NCBI GenBank assembly: GCA_012861695.1
Contig: JAAOOA010000622.1
Span: 186,001 to 250,000, forward strand
From: Trematomus loennbergii
Lineage: Eukaryota > Chordata > Actinopteri > Perciformes > Nototheniidae
Reading direction: 5' to 3'
Length of the DNA stretch: 64,000 bases
Below are positions 49,148 to 61,383 of this stretch, in pieces. Position 1 is the first letter of the stretch, and each line of letters begins with the position of its first letter. The notes beneath the pieces are model-generated. The model was not told the DNA's origin, did no database searches, and saw only the letters and a list, made by a program, of their open reading frames with translations. The position numbers were made by a program, and so were the translations under genes.

Positions 49148-49390
49148 GACTAGCATTACCATCCTTGTGGGGACCTAAATCTGTTACACAGTCACGTTTG
49201 GGGACTCACCTCCCTTATGGGGACATAATGGAGGTCCCATAAGGGAATCATTAATTTTAGGGTGAAGACTTGGTTAGGGTTAGGGTTAGGGTTAGGCATG
49301 TGTTGGTTATGGTTAAGGTTAGGATAAGTCTCCAGGAAATGCATGTAAGTCAATGTAATGTCCCCTGAAGTGATGTATACATGGTATGTG
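49148..49390 (+). repeat. Telomere-like dispersed element, copy 3
   Basis: CTAGCATTACCATCCTTGTG, then GGTTAGGGTTAGGGTTAGG (about 49274-49296) and ATGCATGTAAGTCAATGTAA, ending in TG repeats. It is the near-complete reverse of 31210-31460. Confidence 0.7.
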
Positions 49391-49684
49391 TGTGTGCGTG
49401 TGTGTGTTAGTGTGTGTGTGTTAGTGTGTGTTTGTTAGTGTGTGTGTGTGTGTGTGTGTATGTGTGTATGTGTGAGACTTTTGTGTTCCTGCCCCTGCCA
49501 TTCCCGCACAAGGATGCAGCATTGTTGATAAATTCAAGCACCGACACCTGTCTGCTCTCACATTCCCGCATTATGTTTTGCGGGAACCAATCTTTATTTT
49601 TTTCACATTCTATCCCAGCTGCAAATTTGGGTAAAGACAATAAAAAAGCTTCGCCAGTTTGGGTCCTTATCACAACTGATCAAG

Positions 49685-49840
49685 ATGGCCAAAAGATTCT
49701 CTGCTGAGAGGGCCTTGCAAATGATTTTGGAAGAGAGAGAACCATTTGATGATGATGTAGAGGAGAGGAAGAGGCTTCAGAATGTGAGGATAACATTTCT
49801 GAGAAATGTCCACCAGACCCATGAACAGTTTGGAGCTTAA
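49685..49840 (+). pseudogene. Possible piggyBac-like transposase N-terminus remnant
   Basis: A 51-codon frame opens MAKRFSAERALQMILEERE, followed by an acidic stretch (PFDDDVEE), and stops. The MAKRFSAE-ALQ-IL start with an acidic segment resembles the N-termini of piggyBac-derived transposases. No catalytic Asp residues are present. Identification is tentative. Confidence 0.35.
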
Positions 49841-50346
49841 ATGCTTTTTCTCTTGTGGGTTTATCACAAGGTGAGTTCCTTTTTGCACATTAAATCCGTT
49901 GCAGCCCCTTTTTTAGAGATTTGGGTATGGAGGAAATAGAGAGGGTTGTGTTTTCTGACACTTGGTGAGTTCCCTGGAACACCGGGTACACATATTCATG
50001 TATAAAAGACGTACAAAAGTGCATTTTGCATGATAGGTCCACTACATTTCACACTTCAAAATAAAATGTAATTTCAAAGTTTCATTCACAATGTTGTGTC
50101 ACAATTGCTTTCTTAGGGCTTTGAATAACAGAACAGTACCTTTACAATGCAAACTTATTTTAATGCTGCCTGTAGGACCTAAACTATTCTGATTTCGAAA
50201 CTAACCTTGTCTGTTGCACCATCTCTTACAATATTGTCCCAGTAAACTGCATCGTTTCTGATTATGTGCTGAAATCCTACAATAACTGTCAGATCTTTTG
50301 AATAAATAGCCCTAAAGAAATAAAGTGTACGGTTCCATGCATTGAT

Positions 50347-53300
50347 TTAGATATTGGAGAATGACTCCGACGCACCAGCACTGCCCGAGTTTGCAGCCTC
50401 TGCCACACGGTAGACGTCTGAAAGACAAATAACAAATTGTTATTAGGGAAAATATATCTCAGTAAATGAAAATAACTGCTCAATTTAAAATAGAAACTTG
50501 CTTCTTTTCCACGCAGTCGATGGAACCAGTTCAGTCCAGTGGAGGAAATGCCACCACATGTACTCTAAAGTAGAAAACAAATGTTATATGGTATAAATAG
50601 GTGATTGCAGGATGTCTTTGTTATTTAATGGGTAGAAACATTATGAACAAGAAAAACTGCATACTCTTTAAAATGACTTACTTTGTTGTATTGGAGCCTG
50701 TGCTTGTTGTAGGTGATTTTCTTGCGAGGATAGAACGGATCTAAAGAAAAATCAAATAATCTCAATCAATTTATGTGCGATTTGGAAAACATTCAGGAAG
50801 ATTAACATTTTTAAACAACAATAGTTTAACATTTTAGAGAAAATAAGCTTACTTGCTTTATAATTAGCATTAACACTCATGAGCTTTAGAGGGGCTGCTA
50901 GGCATATTCGCACAGTAGGCTACATTGTCTCCAGTAATGCCTTGGGTTACACTTTGTTATCTGAACTCTTTCCAACCAATCCATTACAGAGATAACGTAT
51001 TCAACAAACATCCTTAAATCCTCTATACACATGTAACAATTACCAGTTTACCTTAAAAACAATGGATTGCAAAACAAAGCTTGAAGCAGTAAAAACAAGC
51101 TCCACCTATGCCGAACAACAACTGTAATAACATTGAGTTCTCTGAGGTTCTCTGATAGCATGAATGGATGTTTCACATTGGCAACATCTATTGGCGTCAC
51201 CTCATCAGAATACTTTTTGCAAGTCACGATTGGCTGGAATACAGCATGTCATCATTGTCAAGGAAGATAGAGACCCTCTGTTATGGTTTCGCCAACCATG
51301 ATGTGTTTTTAAGCTTTGAATTCTAGCTCTTACGTGACAGGAAGATAGTTTTAGTGATTCTAAAATGGCATGTGTGCTCCAGTGAAGCTGATACATGCTA
51401 ATCCTGCCATCCTTTGTTCATAGCCCTTGAGATGGCATTACCTGTACGTTTTTTGTTGTTATATTTATATCTATACTTTGAGTGCATTCTCGTAATTAGA
51501 TTGCAGCCAGTTATATGGAGTGAGCAAGTTCATTTCACACATGTGTATATATTCCTTATAGTCAAGGGCTTAAAACTAGGCTGCCAGTATTTCCAAGATC
51601 CAAAGCTCTTTGTTTTTCTTGTTTTCTTCACTTTGGGTAATTTCCCATTAAAAAGTAACGGCGTCAACACCGCCTGAACTACAGGACATAAACCAGGTGG
51701 GCGGGGTCAATAGCCAGATTAGCTGATTAGCCGGCCTTCTATTTATTGTGTAGTGTACTCTTGCTTTGGGACTGGGCTTGTAGTAACATTGTAAATGTTC
51801 CTGCCGTTGGACAGTTAAGGACTTCTGTTTCTGATTATTGATGTTTGGCTTTGTTAACAAACAAGTTGTCGACCTGCTAGTTTTTATCTTAAAGGTGGGG
51901 TAGGTAATTTTGGAGAAACCGGCTCGAGATCGCTAGAATTTGAAAATACACACCCGGAAAAAATCTGCCACTTCCTAACAGAGCCCCTCCTCCAACACAC
52001 ACGAACGCGCACATGATCAATGAGGGCACGAGATAAGTTTGTGCACAGATGGAAGGCTGACAGGCAGGTAGGCCATCCAGTTATTTTAGCCGGGCCGGCT
52101 AAAATTATTGGTCGTGCTTTTTACAGTATTACGGCTTCCACAGATGACATTTTTTAATGGATTTTTTGTCAAAGCACTTAAGATATTCATTGCTATCGGG
52201 ATGTTAAGAGCATTCCATGGAATATAACAAAAAGTGTATCTCGAGCCGGTTTCTCAAACTTACCTACCCCACCTTTAAGTAATGCTAACATAACAAATGC
52301 ACACTCAACGTTATGGTATAAATGTTAATTAAAATCTTTAACTGGGGGCACTAAATCACAAAGGTACAGAAATCTCTATTATTTAGTTTCAATGCTTCAT
52401 GATAATCTCATTATGGAATATAAAACATGATAACAATAATGCTAAAACTGATATGACTTTAATCCTTTATCATTGCATGATATTAAGTTATAATCTGGTA
52501 TTTTTACCTTCTGGCAGGTTAAAGCATTTGAATACTTCTACTACTACTATCAAAAGAGGTATCAATCATCTATCCACAATTATTAGTTTAAAGACAACAT
52601 ACCTTTGAATCAAATAGTGTCCCAAACACTAAAATGAAGAAACCCTGAGGAAAATCAAATAACACGCATATTTATTTAACATCAAAGACATTGACAAAAA
52701 TAGGTATTATATAAAAATACTGCTATGTAAGAACAAGTTGTTATTTTGTTATTTTTAAAGGTTGCAAATACCTGTAGTGAATTGAAGAGTGCAAAGACAA
52801 TGTGGAGTCCTCTATTTGTCGAATCTAGCATGGTCCCCACTCCTAAAGACCAGGTCAGTCCAAATAAAGGAGTCAAAATGGCCACACACCTTAGAATGAC
52901 AACCAGCGTATGCCTTTCCTCTCTTTGGCCGGCGTCTCCCACGCCTCTTCTTAGCATTTTGAACAGGACCACGATTACGATAATTATGTTGATACAAACT
53001 ATAGATAAGGCAGGTATCACAAACGCCAACAGGGCCCTTGTTTGCTCCCAGTTAAGCCAACAAGCCTCTTTTCTCCTGATGTATCCTTCTCCTGGTGCTG
53101 TGACGGCAACAGTAACAACAGCTATGATCAGAGGGCACCCGTAGCCTAATAAGAAGCCAATAGCCAACATGACTGACTTGGACATGTGGGAGAAGACCAT
53201 GACTGTCCGGTAAAATAGCAGAAGGCCTGAAACTAGCATCCAAAAGAACACCGCAAGGTAAAACAAGTGCATAAAAAATGTTGCTGTGCTACAAGACTCA

Positions 53301-54438
53301 ACTGGAACATTAAAGTTCTTGTTCTCCGGGTTTTCAGCTGGGTTGTCGGCAATGGAGGCTCCAATGATAAAACAGATGTCAGCGATCAACAGAGAGAGGG
53401 CAGTGTTAATGATGGAAACATGACGCATGAAGGCAGTGCTATTTTTAGTTATGGCTTTCCAAACGTATCCTTCAATAATTAAACATATAACTAAACTTGC
53501 CAAAGAGATCCCAACTCCAACGTAGGTGATTAGATCCAAGAGTTCTTTGAATTCTTTAGGGATACCAGTTGACATCAGAATTGAAAATGAGGTGAGATGG
53601 TCGCATCTGCAGGTTACTGTGTCATTTATATCGGAAACAAACTCACACCCGTCACTATCCCAAGCCCCCCTGTTGTCAAACAGTGTAAAGTTCCAGAAGA
53701 CACACTGAGGATCTTGCGTCAGAGTCTGTTTAACTTGGTGTAGCTTAAAGTAACGTTCCGAATTGTTTCATTTACTTTGATCAGCACCACAGCTGCGTTG
53801 AGGGCATTAACGGGGTCAGTGTTATTGGTGTTGAAGAGGCTGGTGTTAAAGCTGGAGTTCCGTACTGGCATAACATTATTTAGGGTGAGAAAGTAATAGT
53901 GGTGATAGAGACGTTGCGAAAGCCGGTGTTAGAAATGTTCAGGACAACGCTGCTGTTCAGATTTGCGGAGAACGAGTCGCCAAAGGTGCTTCTGTTGAGG
54001 AGGATTGCAGCAGTCTCAAAGGTAAATGTCCCAACTATTTTATCAGAGAGGAGTTCCATCGAACCCAGTAAATCAGAGCTTGCGTTGTTGCTTTTGTTTG
54101 CATTCAGAGTCCAGGACTCTCTTGAATCATCACCAATAATGACATCAACTGTTTGAAGGACACTCTGCAGATGAAGAGAGATTTCATTGTGAGGTTACAT
54201 CCGCATCAAAAAATATACGTGAACTGCTCTATAAAATCAGTCACATCGACTCCGATACACATTTTGAGTTATGTACATAACTGGAAAGAGGAGATTCTTA
54301 GCTTTCCGAAGATATCCCTATTGTTTTTGTTTTGCAAAATTCAGCGAAATATCAAGATAAGATTTTTTTAAAAGGCCTTCAAAGTGGGTGGTCATTGAAA
54401 GAGGGGGCTCAAGTTCAGGACAAAAGTGTGACCGAAAG

Positions 54439-54489
<51 letters not shown>

Positions 54490-57400
54490 TTTCCGAGTGG
54501 GGTAATTTATTTATTGTATAAATGTGATATAAAAGATTGATATTCTGGAAGCCAAGACATTGTTTTTTTAGAATCAACTAAAACCCCAATTGCAATGCCC
54601 GTTGCCACATCAGACTGGTTTCAATAGAGCAGTTCACATATTTGTTGACATAAAAGACATATCTAAACTAAGATAATGCTGATGGAAGGTTTAACCTACC
54701 TTTATGACAGGTTTATTGACTTCCAGAGTAACATCTGCAATGTTGCCCAGGATTTCCACGATAGTTGATATGGTATTAGGTTCCTTTGTTACATTCTTAA
54801 TATCTTTGACCACTTTACTCAGATTCCCCACAAAATCTGGGACATCCTCCACCTGCAACACCTAAAGTAAATATTGAAAACACATACATTTATATAATAT
54901 AATATAACCATGACAAATACAGAGATGTTTCTTTTCTGGCAACAGCTGCACATTTTAAGCCACAAAAGTACAGAAGAGGCTAAAAGAATGTGGTTGTGTG
55001 AGGGATGGCCGTGTGCTTTGAACAGGGTACTACCATTTGGAGACCTATCCCATATTAACTTTAATGTTGTTTGTTTTGAAACATTGTAATAACAAAAATA
55101 TTGTTTTTTAAATATTTGATCGATTTATGTCTTTTATATATTTATAAGGCATAGTTGGAGGAGCCTGGGACTTAAGATGTTCATTGCCAAAACTAAACTG
55201 TAGCTATTTTGCACATACCAATAAAGACTTTGAATCTTTGAATCTTTAGTCTACTTAATCTGAACCACAGTTTTGAAAAGTTTGTCCATCTTTGTTGAAA
55301 AAGTATTGATATTTACGTGAATCCTGAAATTGATGATTTACTAGAGGGGAGGCGTATTACTTTGAAACAGTTACAGCTGATATGCAGTGGTGTAAAGTTA
55401 CTAAGTACATTTACTCAAGTACGAATTACTGTACTTAATTACCATTTTGAGATACTATTCTTTACATTTGATGCTACTTTGTACTTGTACTTTTATTTGA
55501 GTAACATTTGCAATGCAGGACTTTTACTTGTAACATAGTATTCCTACACTGTGGTAATTTTTTACTTTTACTTAAGTACAAGATATGAGTACTTCTTCCC
55601 CCTCTGCTGATACGACCTATGATTGTGTGCTGCAGGAGTAGCCAGTAAAAAAAAGCATTTCACAACACATCTGCTCTGCATCTGTCGGGGGGGGGGGGGG
55701 GGGGAGTATATTGGAGAGAACTGAAGAGAACTTTAGGATTTAGCCTTTGCAGACCATTTACATGCACCAAAACTAGATAACACATTAAAGGAAAGGGAAA
55801 CCCTCAAAAAGCATAATAGGGCTCCTTTAAAGATTAAAGAAGTGTTGCTGCAGAGCCACACTTTATATAAAAACAGTGGTCAGTTAGTTACAAGAAGTTA
55901 CTGGACAGCAGAAGCCGTGATGTAATGCTGATGTGTGTCGAAAACGTGGGTTTTTTACAACACTACAAAATATTATAACAAATTAGCTTGGTACATTTTT
56001 TCTCACTTTCTCACACGAATGTACTTCAGATGAAATAAAATACATACTAAATGAAATTCTCACAAGGTCAGTGGATTATCTTGAGCAACTGGTAATGATT
56101 TCTGCTGTTGAGTTGATTTATAAGAAACCTGACGTTTAGATTTTCTTCATGCTTTTGTTGAACAGATGGTGTCTCAGAGTTGACAGGTGTAGTTTGTTAG
56201 AAAGACAATAGTTCCTAGATACAATTGTTGCACAAAATGGAATGTCTGGTTTCGTAGAACTAGTGAACATAGGACCGTTTTTTGAATAACTTGATGGTAT
56301 ACTGTGTGTTTTATAGATTTAAAATGGGGATGAATTGTTATCCCCAGCTGATCACTTACCTCTGAAGAAACAAGCAAGTCCTTGATTACTTTGATAACGC
56401 AAGTGTCCTGTACCAATATCCACGTTCCATTATCACACTTCGCAATATTTTCCCCCACTTGACCTGGAGGACATTCTATACTAGATTGTTCGCCTTCTCG
56501 TCCATTCCCATACACACCTTCTGTACATGTAAAACCTTAGGAGATATATATAATCATTTAGTATTACACAAAATATTGGGGAAAAGACTGCAAAAGAAAA
56601 GCATAGTCACTTTTGAAACATTGCACTTACGTTCTTCGGAAATGCTCAATGTTGTTACCCGTCTATAATCGAAATCAACGACCTTACAAGTAAATGTTAG
56701 TGACGTTGGTGTACTGCAGGCTCCTAGCGTGTATTCATACTTGCGACAGAATGAGGTTCCATTTTCAGTAACACCAGCATCTGCGAACATTTAACATTGT
56801 TAATAAAATAAACTGTTATTGGATGTGTGTTTTCAGTATGGTCAGATTGAGAAGTTTTCTGAAACATTTTAAACTTACCAAGAGCAAGTGAGCCAATAGG
56901 AGCAAGTGAGTCTCTAAACCACTTCACCTTAAAAGGGACTGCACACAACACTTAAGTGGTACTGTTTGTCCCTCCAGACATTCAATGTTTATTTGACGCT
57001 TTGATACTATGATGGGAGCTTCTTGGATATCATCTCCAATCACGTTCCTTTTTTGTCTGAACTGCAATACGTCGCCCATCAGAGTGCATTGGTAAGGTCC
57101 TGTGATTAAGATAATAAAAACAATGATTACATTGGTATGCTGTAAAAAAAGTTAAAAGAATGATACCATTAGTATATTAAATAGTGAACATTCCAGTCAA
57201 AGCAGCAAATTAATTTGTCTATTAACATCAATTAAAAAAGCTGTTATTTTACTTATTTTTACTAGCTTTTGCTTACCAGTATCCAGAACATCGGCTTTCT
57301 CTATTGTTAGAACAGACCTTGTGTTCGAATTTTTGATTTTTCTCCTTCCAGCCCCCTCAATTACCCTTTCATGAAATGTCCACTCGACACTACTTATTTG

Positions 57401-58052
57401 TCCCACATTAATGCTGGGTTCGCACACCAGTGTCATGCGATATCCATTATAAATTGTGTCGTTAATCCTTAATTTATCTTCACCTTTGGATAAAGAAAAA
57501 CACATCAGTTTGGTATTTATACAAGTTAAACAAAATGTAATTACCTATACTAGCTATGTTGGACTTACTGTTGTACAATGCAGTGACAGAGCCAATGACA
57601 GGGGCAATAGTAGAGTTTACTGCTTTTGAAAATGCTTTATTTGCTTCAGCCAATTCTTCAGTTTTAACCTCTGTAGTCTCAACAACAAAATCTGTAAATA
57701 TGCTTCCTTCTCTGTAAGAACAAACACAAAACAAAATGGTGGGGTCAAATGCGTACAGATTTCCTGCCTCCATATGTCTTAAATGCCAGAATTACCATAC
57801 CTGAATCCTGTCACAGAAACACCAATAAACCCTGTGATTCCTCCATACGTCTTGTTTAACTGTGGGAGAGATACGGTTCATAACATTACCAATTCAACTG
57901 AAAATACAAGTTACAATTTGATATGGTATTTATCAATGCACTTACCACTGTAGTCATGATGTTTGTAAGATTTTTGTATGCAACACTTGTTGGATCTTTC
58001 AATGTTTCTGTGAACGTCTTGTTTAATTGCACTGTCATTTCCAAATTGAACC
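50347..58052 (-). CDS. Adhesion G-protein-coupled receptor, subfamily F-like; 5' end not found
   Basis: Exons in transcript order: 57946-58052, 57801-57859, 57569-57711, 57277-57483, 56879-57099, 56631-56780, 56360-56535, 54700-54861, 52772-54164, 52603-52644, 50682-50740, 50513-50562, 50347-50417. Domains: SEA (LNKTYGGITGFIGVSVTGFR, then EGSIFTDFVVETTEVK), Ig-like (SVEWTFHERV to DTGPYQC across a splice), a second Ig-like part (VKWFRDS, SFCRKYEYTLGACS), a hormone-receptor-like Cys module (CPPGQVGENIAKCDNGTW), and the GAIN domain ending in a GPS (CVFWNFTLFD, then CRCDHLTSFSILMS, cleavage expected between L and T with a tethered agonist after it). The seven-helix bundle is mostly in the 1.4-kb exon, with helix 7 in GFFILVFGTLFD. 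The tail ends AGASESFSNI. This domain order is that of ADGRF receptors; which fish paralogue is unclear. Three apparent one-base losses, near 53728-53745, 53880-53895 and 56931-56937, break the frame. Signal-peptide exons were not found. Confidence 0.85.
50980..51880. other. Adhesion-GPCR intron, no feature recognised
   Basis: AT-rich intron sequence between the exons at 50682-50740 and 52603-52644, before the MITE at 51889. No exon, known repeat or RNA was recognised. Confidence 0.4.
51889..52278 (+). mobile_element. TTAA-flanked MITE, copy 3
   Basis: Same family and orientation as 2631-3018, with both TTAA ends and terminal repeats intact. It lies in the adhesion-GPCR intron between the exons at 50682 and 52603. 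Confidence 0.75.
54440..54485 (+). repeat. (TG)n microsatellite
   Basis: About 22 TG units in the adhesion-GPCR intron between the exons at 52772 and 54700. Confidence 0.9.
55140..55255 (+). repeat. LINE-like 3' tail
   Basis: GTTGGAGGAGCCTGGGACTT through CCAATAAAGACTTTGAATCT, then a duplicated TTTGAATCTTTGAATCTTT end. It is related to the segment at 2445. It is in an adhesion-GPCR intron. Confidence 0.5.
55385..55606. mobile_element. hAT-type MITE, 222 bp
   Basis: Starts CAGTGGTGTAAAGTTACTAA and ends TTCTTCCCCCTCTG, flanked by CTGATATG and CTGATACG (8-bp duplication, one mismatch). The interior is rich in ACTTNTACTTAAGTAC motifs. Partial relatives occur near 17980-18345, 24755-24930 and 27240-27460. 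Confidence 0.75.
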
Positions 58053-58718
58053 CTATTTATTTGAAAAGAGAATAAAAACAAGATCAAACAATTCAGTTTG
58101 TTGTGATTTAAAGAATATACTAGCTAGACATGAGAAGAGAGGACACAATTGTGAATCATTCATTTGGTTTGCATGACTTGCAGATCAAGGCTATAAAACC
58201 CATGTCTCTATAAAATTCAAATATCCTTTTCAGCAACAGTGTTGAGATGTCATGTGGAAGGTAGCAATTAAATAGCCTGACCTATATTCAAGCAGAACTG
58301 CAATTTAGAATTCATCAATGAATTTATGAATGAATGACATACGTCCATTTACACCCTGAGGTCAAAGCCCTTTTTTCACGTTTGGCTCGCCTGTGCTTTT
58401 TTTGTGCAGATGCTTTAAAAAATGAACCCTATGCTGCATAATAAAGTAATATCATCATTTAAGACAAGCTTAGCTATCAGCATATGTAGGCTGCAGGGAT
58501 GTCACATGAATACTATCACTCAGAAATATATTCAAAACCCACAGTGAAAAGTAGTTTACAAGACTCTTGACATCAGAAAATAGTTTCTTTCAAGTCTTGG
58601 TGACCAAGGGGAAAAGACAAAAATCTATATGTATTTACCAAAAAAAAGGTAATGGAGATGTTATAAAGCAATGAGCTACATAGAGCCTGATAACTACATT
58701 TCTGTCAATAAAAAAGAC

Positions 58719-58790
58719 CTTTCCCGGTAGCAGTCGTAGTTGTTACTGCAGGTGTAGCCTTGGTAGTAGCAGCAGTTGTTGGTTGAGTTA
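58719..58790 (-). CDS. Possible Thr-rich (mucin-like) exon of the adhesion GPCR
   Basis: The minus strand reads TQPTTAATTKATPAVTTTT and ends AAAG|GT at a good donor (58717-58718). Its phase fits the SEA exon at 57946-58052. Thr-rich stalks before SEA domains are common. No convincing acceptor is seen upstream of the Thr-rich stretch, so the 5' border is open. Confidence 0.4.
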
Positions 58791-59025
58791 TGAGTATAGT
58801 CAAAATATTATATTACTTCAATTTCGTATGCTTAACTGTAATAAAGTATGATCATCTGTAGAGGGAAATACCTTACGTGAAAGTGAATTACAGAAAATGT
58901 TCTACAAATAACAACCAGGGACGAGTTATCGAAACACTTATTGCTAAATACAGGTAATGATGGTGGTTGAAAGAGATGTTGTCGTTTGAAAGACTATTTT
59001 ATAAAAGTGTGTTACTGTTGACAGT

Positions 59026-59800
59026 ATGAGTCGAGTTATTATAGCCTTCATCACTTGCTTTAAGACATTTAAACTGCACCGAAAGTATGTGTATCTCAAA
59101 TACAATATACCATGGTGTGACATCTTGAATTACTCGACGACAGACTTGAATCATGCCCTCAAGCATTATCACAGTCTTTTTGTCATTCCACTATCCTTAC
59201 CTCAGACTTTGATTCTGTCAAACTATCTCCTGGCTGACAGGTGCAGCAAATGCAAGCTTGTAGCCCTCCTTGGTTACATCAATTATGCCATTTGCTATTC
59301 CTCAAGCAAAATCCTTCCTGTCCGACCTGCATAAAGCTGCAGCCCTCCCTAACTCTACAATAGAGTTGTTCTGGAAGATGTCTTTGGCAAGATTTGTTGT
59401 CTTGGAATTGCATCTCCTTCTTCTACGAGCTCTTTATCGCCAAACCTGAGGATATTGATCTCGCCTCACAGGCCCGCTTGTCTTTATATTTGCTCCATGT
59501 GCTAGAAGCCATTTTTATAGCTGTTGTTCTTTGGTGGTCTAGGAAATCCATACTCGTCCACACAGAAAACACACATTGATCCTTCATGTAGATCCTTAAA
59601 ATGTATATATCTTGTTCTTTAGACATCATGCAGCTCCCGCGCAGACTTACTTGAATCTCAGCTCAACACCAGTTCATTCTTTGGGCATCCCACATTTCTG
59701 GTTACCACCACATCATTGCTGATTCATTGTATTGTTTCTCTTTCCAGAATATCAGACAAGTCCCAGAATCGGATCTCCATCCCATACCAGTCCTACCATT
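59026..59800 (+). pseudogene. Decayed YR-retrotransposon (DIRS/Ngaro-type) pol fragment, RNase H region
   Basis: Broken plus-strand frames contain pieces that line up in the order expected for a DIRS-like reverse transcriptase/RNase H: LVALLGYINYAIC, WNCISFFYE, AVVLWWSRKSILVHTENTH, then ISAQHQFILWASHISGYHH and IIADSLYCFSFQ followed by a proline-rich end. Stops and frame changes separate them, so it is not functional. I recognise this from family resemblance only; no terminal structures were seen. Confidence 0.55.
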
Positions 59801-60028
59801 AAACTAGTCACTGGCCAACACTCTCTTTTCACTTCCCATTCCCATGTTTCGCTGTTGACCAAAAGCTTACAAAAACAGGCACCTGCTCTTAACGTTACAC
59901 AACTACCACTCACTTCTGACCTTTTCAGCCTTTGCATCTGTTCTCTAAGCTCAGGCTACATGTCCCCCATTGTTGCTATAACCTCAAACCCCATTTTTTC
60001 TTACCGAAACAGGAATAATGGCCTAATG

Positions 60029-60698
60029 CTGTGGTTCTCAAACTCTTTCTGTCAGGCCCCGCCTTTGGAGAAAAGAAAAAGTTGGGCCCCCCCAACACAA
60101 GTCAGGCTCAGTGGCGGCGTCAGTGATTTATTTTGGGGGTGCTGTGGGGTAGCTTGACGTTTCATAGAGGGTGCTCAAACATTTAGGGTTTCCCATTAAT
60201 GTACCAGGCGCTACAGTGGAATGTTCTACTGCAACAATCCCCACGCATATACACAATGTACCCGCGACTGTTACAATGAAGGCTCGATAATCAGCTCACG
60301 GCATATAGGTGTAAGCAGGGGTAAAGTGCTATTGTTATAGGTGGTGTGTGGACCTCACACAGGGGGGTCCGGGGGAAAGCTCCCCCGGGAAGATTTATTT
60401 TTAAATATTGAAGTTAAATGCATCAATCTGGTGCACTTTGAGAGCAAAATGAAGAGATCTATGGATACCTCTCTCAACACCCATATGAAACAGAACTGTA
60501 AACAGATTTACTTTTTCTTTATAGATATTTTACAAATCACCCTTTTAAACGTTTTTCTTTTTTTTACTGTCATATAGTATTTCATACCTGTTTTTCATTT
60601 ATTCTCTTATTTTTTTATAACTATAATGATCATATAAACGTGTGCCTCGGAAATAATTGTTTACATTAATGGTGACCAAAACGTTTGAGACCCACTGA
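60029..60698. mobile_element. hAT-like repeat with possible nested element
   Basis: Left end TGTGGTTCTCAAACTCTTTCTG and right end AACGTTTGAGACCCACTGA are inverted, as in hAT-type MITEs. A CAGTGGCGGCGTCAG terminus like that at 10453 starts near 60108, suggesting nesting. No clean target duplication was found. Confidence 0.5.
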
Positions 60699-60799
60699 GA
60701 TAACACTGAGAGAGTCCTTAAGCTCACTGAGTCTCTCAGTCTGACAGGAGAGGACTCTCCTCCACTTTGTTGTTGAAAAAACTCCTTATTAGCGTAGCT

Positions 60800-61250
60800 C
60801 GCTAGTAGTTATATTCATACTGTGACAGATGCTGGGACAGGTCACACCTACTACTACTTATGCTAATGACCTCCTTTGATATGCTAATGAGCCCCTTTGT
60901 TCGAGGTGTTATCACGTGTAGGTGTGATATCACAGATAGGTGTGATATCCTTTGATATGAGGGGTGAGGTGTTGTAACATGTAGGTGTGATATTCCCCCT
61001 TGTAGTAGATTCTTTGTTGTCTAATCTAATTAGCCTTTGATGTCTGCCCTTTGTTGTCTAATCTAATTACCCTTTGATGTCTGTCCTTTGATGTGAGGGT
61101 GGTGAGGTGTTGTAACATGTAGGTGTGATATCACACCGGCGTGTTATAAGCCTTTGATGTCAATCTAATTAGCCCTTTGATGTATGTCCTTTGATCAGTG
61201 TTTGTAACTAGTGTTAAGGCAGTCTCTTTGAAGTTGTGTGAGACTGTCTG
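60800..61250 (+). repeat. Irregular short repeats (TTTGATGTC / AGGTGTGATATC)
   Basis: AGGTGTGATATCACA-type and GTTGTCTAATCTAATTAGCC-type phrases recur several times, and GGTGAGGTGTTGTAACATGT occurs twice. No gene was seen. Confidence 0.55.
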
Positions 61251-61383
61251 TCACCCCCCTTCCTTTTGCTGTGATGCCAGAAGATAGTGAGGGGTGGAGT
61301 TAGGTAAAAAAGAAATCCGTGCAAACTAGATAAAAAGCCAGTCATTTCCACTCACCAAGTCACGTAAACTTTCAAAAAAATAA

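Noticed and set aside
49274..49296. TTAGGG repeats as a chromosome end
   Set aside because: There are only three or four units, inside a dispersed element with unique genes on both sides.
52746..53144. 132-codon plus-strand frame
   Set aside because: It is the antisense shadow of the 7TM exon of the adhesion GPCR, which has strong family motifs on the minus strand.
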